A stretch of 64,000 nucleotides of DNA from Saccharibacillus sp. O23 (GCF_002205895.1 NZ_NJDE01000019.1:1-64000), one strand, 5' to 3'. Shown: positions 44,773 to 55,247, counted from the first letter of the stretch. Made by a program: numbers and translations. Notes: generated from the letters alone by a model not told the origin.

Positions 44773-45357
44773 ATGAACGATGCCTGGCTTTACGTAGTAC
44801 TGCTTGGAGCGGCTGCGATCGTATATGCTTTTCTTATTCCCAAGCCCAAAGCGGACAAGACGATTTCAGGCGGCGATCGGGTCGTTCGCGAAATGGAACA
44901 GACCTTGGAACAGTATATGGTCGAAATGGAGAAAGAAAACGACGACCTCGTCAATCTGCTGGTCCAAATCCGTCAAGAGACGGGCGCCAAGCAGCTGGCG
45001 CTTCAGGAACAGCTCTCCGACGTAAGAGGGCGTCTCGCCGATATGGAACGTACGGCGGGCAAACACGAAGCCCGCATCGAACAATTGTCTGCCGGCGATC
45101 TTCAGGCGGTTGCCGTTCGCGAGATGCAGGAAGCCGCCGGCCGGCTGCGCAACGAATTGATCGAAGCGGCAGCCTCCCCGCAATCCGAAGAACCGCTGCC
45201 CGAGATGGAGCCGGTCGAATCGGTGCGAAGCCGCTATCCTCAGCTGTTCGAATTGCATGATCAAGGCAAATCGGTGGACGCGATCGCCAAAGCCATCGGA
45301 CTTCAGCGCGGCGAGATTCAGTTGATTCTGCGCCTGGCGAAAAGGGAGGAAGACTAG
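44773..45357 (+). CDS. DUF6115/SwrB-like membrane-anchored coiled-coil protein
   Basis: A 194-residue protein: one N-terminal membrane helix (about 3-20), a coiled coil (about 35-110), and a C-terminal helix-turn-helix-like stretch (YPQLFELHDQGKSVDAIAKA, IGLQRGEIQLILRLAKREED). The design matches B. subtilis SwrB, which follows sigD and promotes the switch to filament export. Orthology to SwrB is inferred from architecture and location. AAGGAAACTAAA precedes the ATG. Confidence 0.75.
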   Translation: MNDAWLYVVLLGAAAIVYAFLIPKPKADKTISGGDRVVREMEQTLEQYMVEMEKENDDLVNLLVQIRQETGAKQLALQEQLSDVRGRLADMERTAGKHEARIEQLSAGDLQAVAVREMQEAAGRLRNELIEAAASPQSEEPLPEMEPVESVRSRYPQLFELHDQGKSVDAIAKAIGLQRGEIQLILRLAKREED

Positions 45358-46175
45358 TGTTCAAGAACCGCTCTTTTATGCTCGGCTTAGGGGTCGGAAT
45401 CATTGCGGGAGCTTTGCTGCTGCAGCTGATGATGTTGGCTCAAAGCGGCCGCCCGGAGCAGCCGGCTGCCGCGAACGTTCCGGCCGCGGAACAAACCGGG
45501 ACGGGCGGCGCGGACGCGCTTCTGTCCGGCGCGGACGAAACATCGGAGCCGTCGACGGACGATAAAGCTCAGACGCAAAGCGAACAGCCGGCTTCCGAAG
45601 AAGCCGACGTTTCCGCGGAAGCCGAACCTCAGAAAAGCGCAGCGGATGCCCGGAAAGATACGGCGGTCAAACAAGAAGCGCCGGCTTCCGGCGAAGCGGC
45701 GCAGTCGACGACGGATTCGCCGTCCAAACCGACTTCTCAAGCGACGCAGAAGCCGGCGGCCTCCGCGCCCCAATCGACAGAGAAATCCGCGTCTCCGACC
45801 GCCCAGAAGCCTCAGACGCCTGCAGCGCAGAGTACGGCGAAACCTTCCGAACCGGCAAAGACCGCCGAACCCGAAAAGTCGGCTCAAGCACCTTCGGCGC
45901 CGACCAAACCGGAGACTTCCGGAAACGTGGAAGCGCAGCGGTCGGAAGAAGCGGAATCTTCCCGCGTTTCTTTCGAGATCGAAAGCGGAATGAACCTCAA
46001 AGCCGTATCGAAAGCGCTCGAGAGCGCCGGAATCGTGAAAGACGCCTCGGATTTTCAGCGTCAAGCGGCGGAAGCGGGCGTAACCGCCAAACTGCAAGTC
46101 GGCGATTACTCGTTCAAACCCGGCGATTCCTACTCGGATATCATCAAAGAGATTTCCACGCCCAAAGTCGAATAA
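45357..46175 (+). CDS. membrane-anchored protein with MltG N-terminal-like domain
   Basis: A 272-residue protein with an N-terminal membrane helix (about 8-27, GLGVGIIAGALLLQLMMLA), a long Ala/Ser/Pro/Glu/Lys-rich disordered region (about 30-200), and a C-terminal 65-residue domain (FEIESGMNLKAVSKALESAG, VGDYSFKPGDSYSDIIKEI) resembling the LysM-like subdomain of YceG/MltG. The catalytic transglycosylase domain is absent. GTG start overlaps the previous stop; GGGAGGAAGAC upstream. Last gene of the fla/che operon. A cell-wall sensing or anchoring role is a guess. Confidence 0.7.
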   Translation: MFKNRSFMLGLGVGIIAGALLLQLMMLAQSGRPEQPAAANVPAAEQTGTGGADALLSGADETSEPSTDDKAQTQSEQPASEEADVSAEAEPQKSAADARKDTAVKQEAPASGEAAQSTTDSPSKPTSQATQKPAASAPQSTEKSASPTAQKPQTPAAQSTAKPSEPAKTAEPEKSAQAPSAPTKPETSGNVEAQRSEEAESSRVSFEIESGMNLKAVSKALESAGIVKDASDFQRQAAEAGVTAKLQVGDYSFKPGDSYSDIIKEISTPKVE

Positions 46176-46199
46176 GTCATGCGACGCGAATGTTGTTCG

Positions 46200-46232
46200 A
46201 GCCGCGATTCTTGCCGAGAATCGCGGCTTTTT
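46200..46232 (+). terminator. fla/che operon terminator
   Basis: A perfect 12-bp stem (46200-46211 with 46217-46228), 5-base loop and TTTTT. It closes the 32-kb operon before the ribosomal genes. Confidence 0.95.
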
Positions 46233-46282
46233 GCTTGTTCGAGCCGACTTGCCGCGATCGAACAAAAAATCCATGTCGGGGA

Positions 46283-46311
46283 TTGCGCCGGGTGTAGGAT
46301 TATGCTAAACT
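46283..46311 (+). promoter_or_regulatory. rpsB promoter
   Basis: TTGCGC (46283-46288), a 17-bp spacer, and TAAACT (46306-46311) with an extended -10 TGC. The transcript would have a leader of about 120 nt before rpsB, in which I see no clear terminator hairpin; S2 autoregulation through the leader is possible but not shown. Confidence 0.65.
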
Positions 46312-46439
46312 AAACAACGGTGTTAAAACACACGCCGATTAATTCCGCGGAAGGTGCTTCGCCCGGGGCGGAGTCTCCACGGGAAATGATTTCGGCGGAG
46401 GTACATCAAAAAAACCAAACCTTAGGAGGTGTATGGAGA

Positions 46440-47138
46440 ATGGCAGTTATCTCCATGAAACAGCTTCTCGAAGCTGGCGTACACTTCGGTCACCAAACTC
46501 GTCGTTGGAACCCGAAGATGGACCGTTACATTTTCACAGAAAGAAACGGAATCTACATCATCGACCTGCAAAAAACGGTCAAGAAAGTTGACGAAGCGTA
46601 CAACTTCGTTAAAAACCTGGCCGGAGAAGGCGGTACGATCCTGTTCGTAGGTACCAAAAAACAAGCTCAAGATTCCGTGAAAGAAGAAGCGGAACGTTGC
46701 GGCATGTACTTCATCAACCAACGTTGGCTCGGCGGCACGCTGACCAACTTCCAAACGATCCAAAAACGGATCGACCGTCTGAAAAAGCTGGAACTTTGGG
46801 AAGAGGACGGCACTTTCGAAGTGCTGCCTAAAAAAGAAGTTATCCTGCTCCGCAAAGAAAAAGATCGCCTCGAGAAATTCCTCGGCGGCATCAAGAACAT
46901 GAAGAAGCTGCCTAGCGCGCTGTTCATCATCGACCCGCGCAAAGAGCGCATCGCGGTTGCTGAAGCACGCAAGCTGAACATTCCGATCGTGGGTATCGTC
47001 GATACCAACTGCGATCCGGACGAAATCGACTACGTGATCCCGGGCAACGACGACGCGATTCGCGCCGTTAAACTGCTGACAGGCAAAATCGCGGAAGCGG
47101 TCATCGAAGCGAACCAAGGCGAACAAACGACTGCTTAA
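46440..47138 (+). CDS. rpsB: 30S ribosomal protein S2
   Basis: A 232-residue S2 protein ([40 protein letters not shown]). The ATG at 46440 has TTAGGAGGTG upstream. The frame stays open back to 46320, but that part is leader RNA, not protein. Codon use is biased to favoured codons, as expected for a highly expressed gene. Confidence 0.98.
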   Translation: MAVISMKQLLEAGVHFGHQTRRWNPKMDRYIFTERNGIYIIDLQKTVKKVDEAYNFVKNLAGEGGTILFVGTKKQAQDSVKEEAERCGMYFINQRWLGGTLTNFQTIQKRIDRLKKLELWEEDGTFEVLPKKEVILLRKEKDRLEKFLGGIKNMKKLPSALFIIDPRKERIAVAEARKLNIPIVGIVDTNCDPDEIDYVIPGNDDAIRAVKLLTGKIAEAVIEANQGEQTTA

Positions 47139-47183
47139 GTTCGGACCTGCCGATCTCGGCAACTGATCCTAGCATAGTAAAAA

Positions 47184-47228
47184 AAGAGGGTGGTTGGTGG
47201 TGAATAGCCTCTTAACCGCCCTTTTTTT
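47184..47228 (+). terminator. attenuator-like terminator between rpsB and tsf
   Basis: AGGGTGGTT (47187-47195) pairs with AACCGCCCT (47214-47222) and is followed by seven T, giving an intrinsic terminator inside the operon. AAGAGG (47184-47189) can instead pair with CCTCTT (47208-47213), which would block the terminator stem. It probably adjusts tsf level relative to rpsB. Confidence 0.7.
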
Positions 47229-47276
47229 AGGGATATAAGCTTCAAAATCTTACTTAAACTCTGGAGGGACTCAACA

Positions 47277-47924
47277 ATGGCAGTAAACGCGAGCGCAGTA
47301 AAAGAACTTCGTGAAAGAACGGGCGCAGGTATGCTCGATTGCAAAAAAGCACTGGAAGAAACAAACGGCGATATCGACAAAGCGGTAGACGTACTTCGCG
47401 AAAAAGGCCTGTCCGCAGCAGCGAACAAAGCCGGCCGCGCAGCTACCGAAGGTACGGTAGAATCGTACATCCACGCAGGCGGACGCATCGGCGTTCTGGT
47501 CGAAATCAACTGCGAAACGGACTTCGTAGGCAAAACCGACCAATTCAAGAGCTTCGCTCGCGACATCGCGATGCACATCGCGGCAGCAAGCCCGCTCTAC
47601 GTTCGTCGCGAAGAAGTTCCGGCTGAAGTCGTAGAAAAAGAAAAAGAAATCTTGAAGGCTCAAGCCCTGAACGAAGGCAAGCCTGAAAAGATCGTCGAAA
47701 AAATGGTCGAAGGCCGCGTCAACAAATACTACGAAGAAAACTGCCTGCTTGAGCAAAGCTTCGTAAAAGACCCGGACAAAACGATCTCCCAACTGCTGAA
47801 CGAAAAAATCAGCACGATCGGCGAAAACATCTCCATCCGTCGTTTCGCTCGTTTCGAGCTGGGCGAAGGTCTGGAAAAGAAAGTCGATAACTTCGTAGAA
47901 GAAGTTATGGCTCAAGTAAAGTAA
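47277..47924 (+). CDS. tsf: elongation factor Ts (short form)
   Basis: A 215-residue EF-Ts, the guanine exchange factor for EF-Tu. The N-terminal UBA-like domain has [19 protein letters not shown] and the core has [21 protein letters not shown] in sections. It is much shorter than the 290-residue E. coli and B. subtilis forms and resembles the short Thermus type, lacking the second core half; the frame is intact and the C-terminal EEVMAQVK end is normal. CTGGAGGGACTCAACA precedes the ATG. Confidence 0.97.
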   Translation: MAVNASAVKELRERTGAGMLDCKKALEETNGDIDKAVDVLREKGLSAAANKAGRAATEGTVESYIHAGGRIGVLVEINCETDFVGKTDQFKSFARDIAMHIAAASPLYVRREEVPAEVVEKEKEILKAQALNEGKPEKIVEKMVEGRVNKYYEENCLLEQSFVKDPDKTISQLLNEKISTIGENISIRRFARFELGEGLEKKVDNFVEEVMAQVK

Positions 47925-47965
47925 TTTAAAAAACGCAATTAAAGATCAATCACAGCTTCTGTGCA

Positions 47966-47996
47966 TGGGGGGAACACTTGGTGTTCCTTCTTTTTT
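47966..47996 (+). terminator. hairpin terminator between tsf and pyrH
   Basis: GGAACAC (47971-47977), loop TTG, GTGTTCC (47981-47987), extended by G-U pairs upstream, then TTCTTTTTT. Likely terminates part of the rpsB-tsf transcripts. Confidence 0.88.
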
Positions 47997-47998
47997 AA

Positions 47999-48774
<776 letters not shown>

Positions 48775-48775
<1 letters not shown>

Positions 48776-49329
48776 TGCCTCAAACCGTGAAGAAAAACGC
48801 GGAAGAACGCATGGGCAAAGCCATTCAGGCGCTTCAGCGCGATCTGAGCACGCTGCGCGCCGGACGCGCGGTGCCGGCTCTGCTCGACCGGATTCAAGTC
48901 GAATATTACGGCGCTCCGACTCCGCTGAACCAATTGGCGAACATCAATACGCCGGATTCCCGCACGCTGTTGATTCAGCCGTGGGACAAGTCTTCGCTGT
49001 CGGAAATCGAGCGCGCGATTCAGAAATCGGATCTCGGCCTGACGCCGGCGAACGACGGCATCGCGATCCGCTTGACGATTCCGCCGCTGACGGAAGAACG
49101 TCGCGCGGAACTCGTGAAGCTGACGAAAAAGTTCGGCGAAGAAGGCAAGGTGGCGATTCGCAACATTCGCCGCGACGCCAACGACGACATCAAGAAGAAA
49201 GAAAAAGGCGAAATCTCCGAAGACGAATCCCGTGGCCATCAGGAAGACATCCAGAAGCTTACGGATAAATATATCGCGGAAGTCGACAAAGTGCTCGCTG
49301 CAAAAGAAAAAGAAATTATGGAAGTTTAA
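48775..49329 (+). CDS. frr: ribosome recycling factor
   Basis: A 184-residue [41 protein letters not shown] and the C-terminal [20 protein letters not shown]. With EF-G it splits post-termination ribosomes. The ATG overlaps the pyrH stop. Confidence 0.97.
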
Positions 49330-49338
49330 GACCCCGCG

Positions 49339-49372
49339 ACCCCTCCGTTCCAGGTGGGGTTGTGTCTTTTTT
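49339..49372 (+). terminator. possible weak terminator after frr
   Basis: ACCCC (49339-49343 region) can pair with GGGGT (49356-49360) and TGTGTCTTTTTT follows. The stem is short and has mismatches, so read-through into uppS is likely. Confidence 0.45.
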
Positions 49373-49410
49373 AGGGACATCCGCGGGAGCTGAAGCATGG
49401 AGGAGAAGAC

Positions 49411-50187
49411 ATGATCAATCGGTTTCGCTCATGGATCGGTCCCAAAGAGCGCGAGCGGGTCTCGGGGCCGGCCGAACCGTCGACGGAGAACGTGCCGGAG
49501 CATATCGCCATCATTATGGACGGCAACGGGCGTTGGGCCAAGAAGCTCGGCATGCCGCGAATCGTCGGCCACCAGAGCGGGATGAAGGCGGTCAAGCGCG
49601 CCACGATCGCCGCGGACGAATTAGGCGTTCGTTATCTGACGCTGTATGCCTTTTCCACGGAGAATTGGAGCAGGCCCAAAGAAGAAGTCGATTTCCTGAT
49701 GCGGCTGCCGCAGGAGTTCCTGGCGCTGGAGCTTGAAGAGCTGATCGAGAAGAACGTGCAGGTTCGGATGATGGGGAACTTGGAGAATCTGCCGGAGCAT
49801 ACGCTTAAAGCGATGAGGGAAGCGATAAAGCGCACGCAAAACAATACGGGCTTGGTATTGAATTTTGCGCTGAATTACGGTGCTCGGCGCGAACTGGTGG
49901 AAGGAATCCGCGAGATCGCCAAACGGGTCGAAGCGGGCGAGCTTCGCGCGGAAGACATCGATCAGGAGATGATCTCGGCCCATCTGCAAAGCGGCGGCAT
50001 GCCCGACCCCGATCTGTTGATTCGCACAAGCGGCGAGCTGCGTATCAGCAACTTTATGCTGTGGCAGATCGCATATAGCGAACTATGGTTTACGGACGCT
50101 TACTGGCCGGAATTCGGCAGAGAACATCTGAGGGAAGCCGTAGCCGAATACCAGCGGCGTTCGCGAAGATACGGCGGTTTGAAATAG
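49411..50187 (+). CDS. uppS: undecaprenyl diphosphate synthase (isoprenyl transferase)
   Basis: A 258-residue cis-prenyltransferase. The catalytic motif HIAIIMDGNGRWAKKLG has Asp37, followed by GHQSGMKAVK, YAFSTENWSRPKEE and the C-terminal RTSGELRISNFMLWQ. It makes the lipid carrier for peptidoglycan synthesis. GGAGGAGAAGAC precedes the ATG. Confidence 0.97.
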   Translation: MINRFRSWIGPKERERVSGPAEPSTENVPEHIAIIMDGNGRWAKKLGMPRIVGHQSGMKAVKRATIAADELGVRYLTLYAFSTENWSRPKEEVDFLMRLPQEFLALELEELIEKNVQVRMMGNLENLPEHTLKAMREAIKRTQNNTGLVLNFALNYGARRELVEGIREIAKRVEAGELRAEDIDQEMISAHLQSGGMPDPDLLIRTSGELRISNFMLWQIAYSELWFTDAYWPEFGREHLREAVAEYQRRSRRYGGLK

Positions 50188-50215
50188 CGGCGTCGCCCGG
50201 ACGGAGGATGAGACG

Positions 50216-51016
50216 GTGAAACAGCGAATTATAACTGGCGTCGTGGCCGGGGTATTATTTCTGGGCTTATGCGTGGTCGGCGGCTTCTGGTATCCCGCGT
50301 TGGTCATGCTGATGGCGCTTGTCGGTTACTATGAGTTTGCAAAAATGAGTACGGGCGCTCCTTTTCGCTCGGAAGCCTGGATCGGTTATGCAGCTGTTGC
50401 GTATTTGACGTTCCCCTGGCAGTTCTGGGGACTGGCATTCCCGCTTCCGCCTCAGCACGTCATCTGGCTGGCGCTGCTGCTGCTGCTCTGCACGACGGTG
50501 CTGACCAAAAACGAAATCAATATCAAGCAGACTTCGCTGCTGCTTCTGGGCGCGGTGTATGTCGGTTTGGGTTTTTATTATATTGCCGTTTCCCGGGACA
50601 CGCCGGACGGACACGGTTTATTCTGGACGTTCCTGCTGCTGCTGAGCATCTGGGGAAGCGACGCGGGCGCTTATTTTACGGGGAAAGCGTTCGGCAAAAA
50701 CAAACTGTGGCCGGCGATCAGTCCGAACAAAACGATCGAAGGGGCCGTCGGCGGCATCTTGATCGCGGTTCTGATCGCGCTCGGATTCTCGCTCGCGTTT
50801 CCGGATCTGCTGGACCCGCTGCGCGGCATGCTGATCGGGTTGGCGGCATCGGTCGTCGGACAGATGGGCGATTTGATCCAGTCCGCTTATAAACGGGTAT
50901 ACGGAATCAAAGATTCGGGCAGCATTCTTCCGGGACACGGAGGGATATTGGATCGCTGCGACAGTTGGTTGGCCGTATTCCCGTTCGTACATATCCTGCT
51001 GCTGCTTCCTTATTAG
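50216..51016 (+). CDS. cdsA: phosphatidate cytidylyltransferase
   Basis: A 266-residue membrane enzyme with seven or eight hydrophobic helices and the CDS signature near the C-terminus: [30 protein letters not shown] and ILDRCDS. It makes CDP-diacylglycerol from phosphatidate and CTP. GTG start after CGGAGGATGAGACG. Confidence 0.96.
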   Translation: MKQRIITGVVAGVLFLGLCVVGGFWYPALVMLMALVGYYEFAKMSTGAPFRSEAWIGYAAVAYLTFPWQFWGLAFPLPPQHVIWLALLLLLCTTVLTKNEINIKQTSLLLLGAVYVGLGFYYIAVSRDTPDGHGLFWTFLLLLSIWGSDAGAYFTGKAFGKNKLWPAISPNKTIEGAVGGILIAVLIALGFSLAFPDLLDPLRGMLIGLAASVVGQMGDLIQSAYKRVYGIKDSGSILPGHGGILDRCDSWLAVFPFVHILLLLPY

Positions 51017-51063
51017 CAGGCTCGAGATATCGTATCGGCAACGTACGGAAGGGGAAAATAACG

Positions 51064-52203
51064 ATGACGAAAAAGATAGCACTGCTCGGCTCTACCGGTT
51101 CGATCGGCACGCAAACCCTTCAAGTGGCGGAAGAGCATCCGGAGCTTTTTAAGATCGAAGCATTGTCGGCCGGTCGCAACGTCGAGCTGCTGCTCGAACA
51201 GGTGCGCCGGTTTCGGCCGTCCAAAGTATCGGTAGCGAGCCGGGAAGACGCGGAATCGCTCAGAACCCGAGTTCCCGAAGGAACCCGCGTTTATTACGGC
51301 GAAGAAGGGTTGATCGAGATCGCGGCCGGCACGGAAGCGGATACCGTCGTGACCGCCGTTACGGGCAGCATGGGCCTTCCGGCGACGCTTGCCGCGATCG
51401 ACGAAGGCAAAACGATCGCGCTCGCGAACAAAGAAACGCTGGTGACCGCCGGACATCTCGTGATGCAGCGGGCCGCCGAACGCAACGTGGCGATTCTGCC
51501 GGTAGACAGCGAACATTCGGCGATCTTCCAATGTTTGAACGGCGAGCCGAGAAAACGGCTGCGCGGCATTACGCTCACCGCTTCCGGCGGTTCGTTCCGC
51601 CATTTGAGCCGGGAAGAACTGCGGGACGTGACCGTGGAAGACGCGCTCAAACATCCCAATTGGTCGATGGGCGCGAAGATCACGATCGATTCCGCGACGA
51701 TGGTCAACAAAGGCCTCGAAGTAATCGAAGCGCATTGGCTGTTCGGTCTGGGCTACGACGAGATCGGCGTGCTGCTGCATCCCGAAAGCATCATCCACTC
51801 GTTCGTCGAATTCGAAGACACTAGCATCATCGCGCAGCTCGGCAATCCCGATATGCGGGTGCCTATTCAATACGCTTTGACTTATCCGGATCGCGCTTCG
51901 CTGAACGCCAAACGCTTGTCGCTCGCGGAAGTCGCCCAATTGAATTTCCGGGAAATGGATTTCGGCCGCTTCCCTTGTTTAAGGATGGCCTACGAGTGTG
52001 GTAGAATGGGGGGAACCGCACCGACCGTATTCAATGCAGCGAACGAAGTGGCGGTCGCGCGCTTTTTGCGCCGCGAAATTTCTTTCCTGCAAATCGAAGA
52101 TACGCTCGAGAAAGTCGTGCAGAACCATCAGGCCGTCGCCGATCCGGATCTGGATACGATTCGCGAAGCCGATGCTTGGGCGAGACGCTTTGCGGCGGAG
52201 TAA
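51064..52203 (+). CDS. dxr: 1-deoxy-D-xylulose 5-phosphate reductoisomerase
   Basis: A 379-residue MEP-pathway enzyme: NADPH motif [47 protein letters not shown] and [21 protein letters not shown] in sections. The ATG at 51064 has AAGGGGAAAATAACG upstream; the frame is open further up inside the end of cdsA, but that part is not homologous. It commits carbon to isoprenoids needed by uppS. Confidence 0.97.
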   Translation: MTKKIALLGSTGSIGTQTLQVAEEHPELFKIEALSAGRNVELLLEQVRRFRPSKVSVASREDAESLRTRVPEGTRVYYGEEGLIEIAAGTEADTVVTAVTGSMGLPATLAAIDEGKTIALANKETLVTAGHLVMQRAAERNVAILPVDSEHSAIFQCLNGEPRKRLRGITLTASGGSFRHLSREELRDVTVEDALKHPNWSMGAKITIDSATMVNKGLEVIEAHWLFGLGYDEIGVLLHPESIIHSFVEFEDTSIIAQLGNPDMRVPIQYALTYPDRASLNAKRLSLAEVAQLNFREMDFGRFPCLRMAYECGRMGGTAPTVFNAANEVAVARFLRREISFLQIEDTLEKVVQNHQAVADPDLDTIREADAWARRFAAE

Positions 52204-52338
52204 AGGCAAAGATGCTCCGAGCCGCTTCTTCCGAAGACGTCTCGATGTTCGCATGGATTTTTCCGCTATTCTTCGGCCGGACGGAATCATCGCTCCATTC
52301 GATTCGGGGCTTCACCAACAGGGAGGATCAGACCAGAC

Positions 52339-53625
52339 ATGATGACACTTCAGATTGTCGTGCTGACCGTATTGATGTTTTTCGTCGTCGTTACGGTGCA
52401 CGAATGGGGACATTATTATTTTGCCAAACGCGCGGGCATTCTCGTTCGCGAGTTCGCGATCGGCTTCGGTCCCAAGCTATTTGCTTATAAACGAGACGAA
52501 ACGACGTTTACCCTGCGCATGCTGCCGCTCGGCGGTTATGCGAGAATGGCGGGCGAAGATCCGGAACTCGATCCGATCCAGCCGGGGCAGACGATTGCCG
52601 TCCGTTTATCGGATAAAGGCGTCGTCAAGAAGATTTATCTGGATCAGCTCGACAACCGTCGCAACGTGGTTCGCGGCGAGATCGAGTGGATCGATATCGA
52701 AGAACGGATGCAGATTCGTCTGAACGTGGACGGAGAAACGCAGCATCTGGACGTCGACCGTCAAGCCGACATCGTTTCGCGCGGCCAAGAGCTTCAAGTC
52801 GCGCCGAAAGACCGGCAGTTCCGCAGCAAAAGCGTCGGAAAACGCGCGTTGGCGATTTTTGCCGGTCCGCTCATGAACTTCGTGCTCGCGTTCGTCCTTT
52901 TCCTGATCTATGTGCAGGTATCGGGCGTGCCGGACGAAAAAGCGACGGGCGTCGAGATCGGCGAAGTCGTGGCGGGCAGCCCGGCTGCGTCCGCGGGACT
53001 GCAAAAAGGCGACGTGGTCCAAAGCATCGACGGGCAAGCCGTCAACGGAGACCTGTCCAAAGTGACGGAGCTGGTCAACGCTTCCGGCGGCAGCGAAGTT
53101 CAGGTGTCGTTGGAACGCAAAGGCGAAACGCTGCAGGTTCCGGTCACGCCGAAGATGGTCAAGACCGAAGACGGACGCGAAGTGCTGCAAGTCGGAATCG
53201 CGCTGAGCCAGCTGAAAAGAACCGCTTCGTTCACGGAAAGCTTCCAATTCGCGGGCGATTCGTTCGTCAAAGGCAGCACGGCGATTCTGGACGCGCTGCG
53301 CAAGCTGGTCTTCGAACGCTTCGACATCAATCAACTTGCCGGACCGGTGGGCACGCTGCAAGCGACCGGACAGATCGCGAGTCAAGGGATCGATCAGATG
53401 ATCATCTGGACCGCTTTCGTCAGCATCAACTTGGGGATCTTCAACCTGCTTCCGATTCCGATGTTGGACGGCAGCCGATTGATCTTCTTGGCGATCGAAG
53501 CGATCCGCAGACGGCCGATCGATCCGAACAAGGAAGGCATCGTGCATTTCGTCGGTTTCGCTTTGATCTTCCTGCTCATGATCGCCGTCACTTATAACGA
53601 TATCTTGCGAATCATCAAGGGGTAA
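52339..53625 (+). CDS. rseP: site-2 metalloprotease RseP/RasP
   Basis: A 428-residue intramembrane protease. The zinc motif HEWGH is at residues 21-25 in the first membrane helix, a PDZ domain lies at about 200-275, and the second active-site motif is NLLPIPMLDGSRL near residue 373. It cleaves membrane-bound anti-sigma factors and signal-peptide remnants. AGGGAGGATCAGACC precedes the ATG. Confidence 0.96.
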   Translation: MMTLQIVVLTVLMFFVVVTVHEWGHYYFAKRAGILVREFAIGFGPKLFAYKRDETTFTLRMLPLGGYARMAGEDPELDPIQPGQTIAVRLSDKGVVKKIYLDQLDNRRNVVRGEIEWIDIEERMQIRLNVDGETQHLDVDRQADIVSRGQELQVAPKDRQFRSKSVGKRALAIFAGPLMNFVLAFVLFLIYVQVSGVPDEKATGVEIGEVVAGSPAASAGLQKGDVVQSIDGQAVNGDLSKVTELVNASGGSEVQVSLERKGETLQVPVTPKMVKTEDGREVLQVGIALSQLKRTASFTESFQFAGDSFVKGSTAILDALRKLVFERFDINQLAGPVGTLQATGQIASQGIDQMIIWTAFVSINLGIFNLLPIPMLDGSRLIFLAIEAIRRRPIDPNKEGIVHFVGFALIFLLMIAVTYNDILRIIKG

Positions 53626-53651
53626 TCCCGCATCAGCGTCGAAACGGTTAG

Positions 53652-53689
53652 GAACCGGCCGTGCCGCCTTCGGGCGGCAGAAGCGGTTC
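53652..53689 (+). other. two-tier hairpin in the proS leader
   Basis: TGCCGCC (53662-53668), a UUCG tetraloop, and GGCGGCA (53673-53679), enclosed by GAACCG/CGGTTC arms (53652-53657 with 53684-53689). There is no T-run, so it is not a terminator, and there is no T-box. Could be an RNA-stability or processing element. Confidence 0.5.
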
Positions 53690-53712
53690 GCTCGATAAAC
53701 GGAGGGACTTAC

Positions 53713-55170
53713 ATGGCAAGCGATAAACAGGACAAACAATTCGTTACGGAAATCACGCCGCAGAGCGAAGATTTCTCGCGTTGGTACATCGACGTCATCA
53801 AAAAAGCGGAGCTGATGGATTATTCGCCGGTACGCGGCTGCATCGTGTTCCGTCCGGACGGCTATGCGATCTGGGAACATATCCAACAGGAGATGGACCG
53901 CCGATTCAAAGAAACGGGACATCGCAACGCGTATTTCCCGATGCTGATTCCGGAAAGCTTTTTCCAAAAAGAAAAAGAGCATATCGAAGGCTTCAATCCG
54001 GAGCTGCCTTTCGTTACCGAAGCGGGCGGCGACATTCTGGAAGAACGTTTGGCCGTGCGTCCGACGTCGGAAACCATGTTCGGCCATATGTATTCCAAAT
54101 GGATCAAGTCGTACCGCGATCTGCCGGTATTGATCAACCAGTGGGCGAACGTGATGCGTTGGGAGAAGCGGACGCTTCCGTTCCTGCGCACGAGCGAATT
54201 CCTATGGCAGGAAGGCCATACGGCGCACGAAGACGAGAAAGACGCGCGCGAAGAAACGATGCGCATGCTCGAACTGTACCGCGATTTCGTGCAGGACTAT
54301 CTCGCGCTTCCGGTCGTGATGGGGCAGAAGACGCCTTCGGAGAAATTCGCGGGCGCGGTCGACACGTTCTCGATCGAAGCCATGATGAAAGACGGCAAAG
54401 CCGTGCAGGCGGGCACTTCCCACTACATGGGGACCAACTTCGCCAAAGCGTTCGAGATTCAATACCTCAACCGCGACAACGAACTCGAATACACGCATAC
54501 GACGTCTTGGGGCACCAGCACGCGTCTGATCGGCTCGCTGATCATGGCGCACGGCGACGACCGCGGTCTGGTCATCCCGCCTAAAGTGGCGCCGACGCAG
54601 GTCATGATCATTCCGATCGGCCCGCCGAAAACGCGCGACGTCGTGATCGAACGCGCGGACGCTTTGTTCGCCGAACTCAAAGCCGCCGGCATCCGCGTCG
54701 GCATGGACGACCGCGCCGACGTACGTCCGGGCTGGAAATTCAACGAATACGAAATGCGCGGCGTACCGGTACGGATCGAGATCGGTCCCCGCGATATCGA
54801 GAACGGCGTCTGCTTGCTCGCTTCGCGTCTGGGCGGAGACAAACTGACGGTACAGCTCGACAACGTCACGGCCGAAGTTCAGCAGCTGCTGGACAGCGTG
54901 CAAAAAGAAATGTTCGAACGCGCGCTCGAATTCCGGGCGAGCAATTTCCACTCGGTGGACACGCTCGACGAAATGAAAGCGCAGATGGAAGAAAAACGCG
55001 GCTTCTTCCTCGCCGGCTGGTGCGGAAGCGAAGCTTGCGAAGAAACGGTGCGTGCCGAGACCGGCGCGACAAGCCGCAATATCCCGTTCGAACCGCAGGA
55101 GCATAAACATACCTGCGTGGCTTGCGGCGAAGCAGCCAAGCATACGGTCGTGTTCGCGAAAGCTTATTAA
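53713..55170 (+). CDS. proS: prolyl-tRNA synthetase, archaeal/eukaryal (type 3) form
   Basis: A 485-residue class II synthetase. It begins FVTEITPQSEDFSRWYIDVI and has the motifs RPTSETMFGHMYSKWI, RWEKRTLPFLRTSEFLWQEG and TSHYMGTNFAKAF, and ends with the cysteine-containing C-terminal zinc-type domain (ACEETVRAETGATSR, HTCVACGEA) and a terminal Tyr. It lacks the inserted editing domain of the 565-residue bacterial type. The gene sits between rseP and polC, exactly where B. subtilis has its bacterial-type proS. Confidence 0.96.
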   Translation: MASDKQDKQFVTEITPQSEDFSRWYIDVIKKAELMDYSPVRGCIVFRPDGYAIWEHIQQEMDRRFKETGHRNAYFPMLIPESFFQKEKEHIEGFNPELPFVTEAGGDILEERLAVRPTSETMFGHMYSKWIKSYRDLPVLINQWANVMRWEKRTLPFLRTSEFLWQEGHTAHEDEKDAREETMRMLELYRDFVQDYLALPVVMGQKTPSEKFAGAVDTFSIEAMMKDGKAVQAGTSHYMGTNFAKAFEIQYLNRDNELEYTHTTSWGTSTRLIGSLIMAHGDDRGLVIPPKVAPTQVMIIPIGPPKTRDVVIERADALFAELKAAGIRVGMDDRADVRPGWKFNEYEMRGVPVRIEIGPRDIENGVCLLASRLGGDKLTVQLDNVTAEVQQLLDSVQKEMFERALEFRASNFHSVDTLDEMKAQMEEKRGFFLAGWCGSEACEETVRAETGATSRNIPFEPQEHKHTCVACGEAAKHTVVFAKAY

Positions 55171-55247
55171 GCCGAACGCGGCGCGAGAGATCCAAGAAAC
55201 GCCGGGCCGGAACGCCGGATAATCGGATGAAGAAAGGCTCGGAATGA

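Noticed and set aside
46320-46439. N-terminal extension of rpsB
   Set aside because: The frame is open upstream, but S2 proteins begin [10 protein letters not shown] and the TTAGGAGGTG at 46422-46431 clearly serves the ATG at 46440.
53626-53712. T-box leader before proS
   Set aside because: The gap is only 87 bp, with no T-box sequence (TGGNACCGCG-like) and no terminator.
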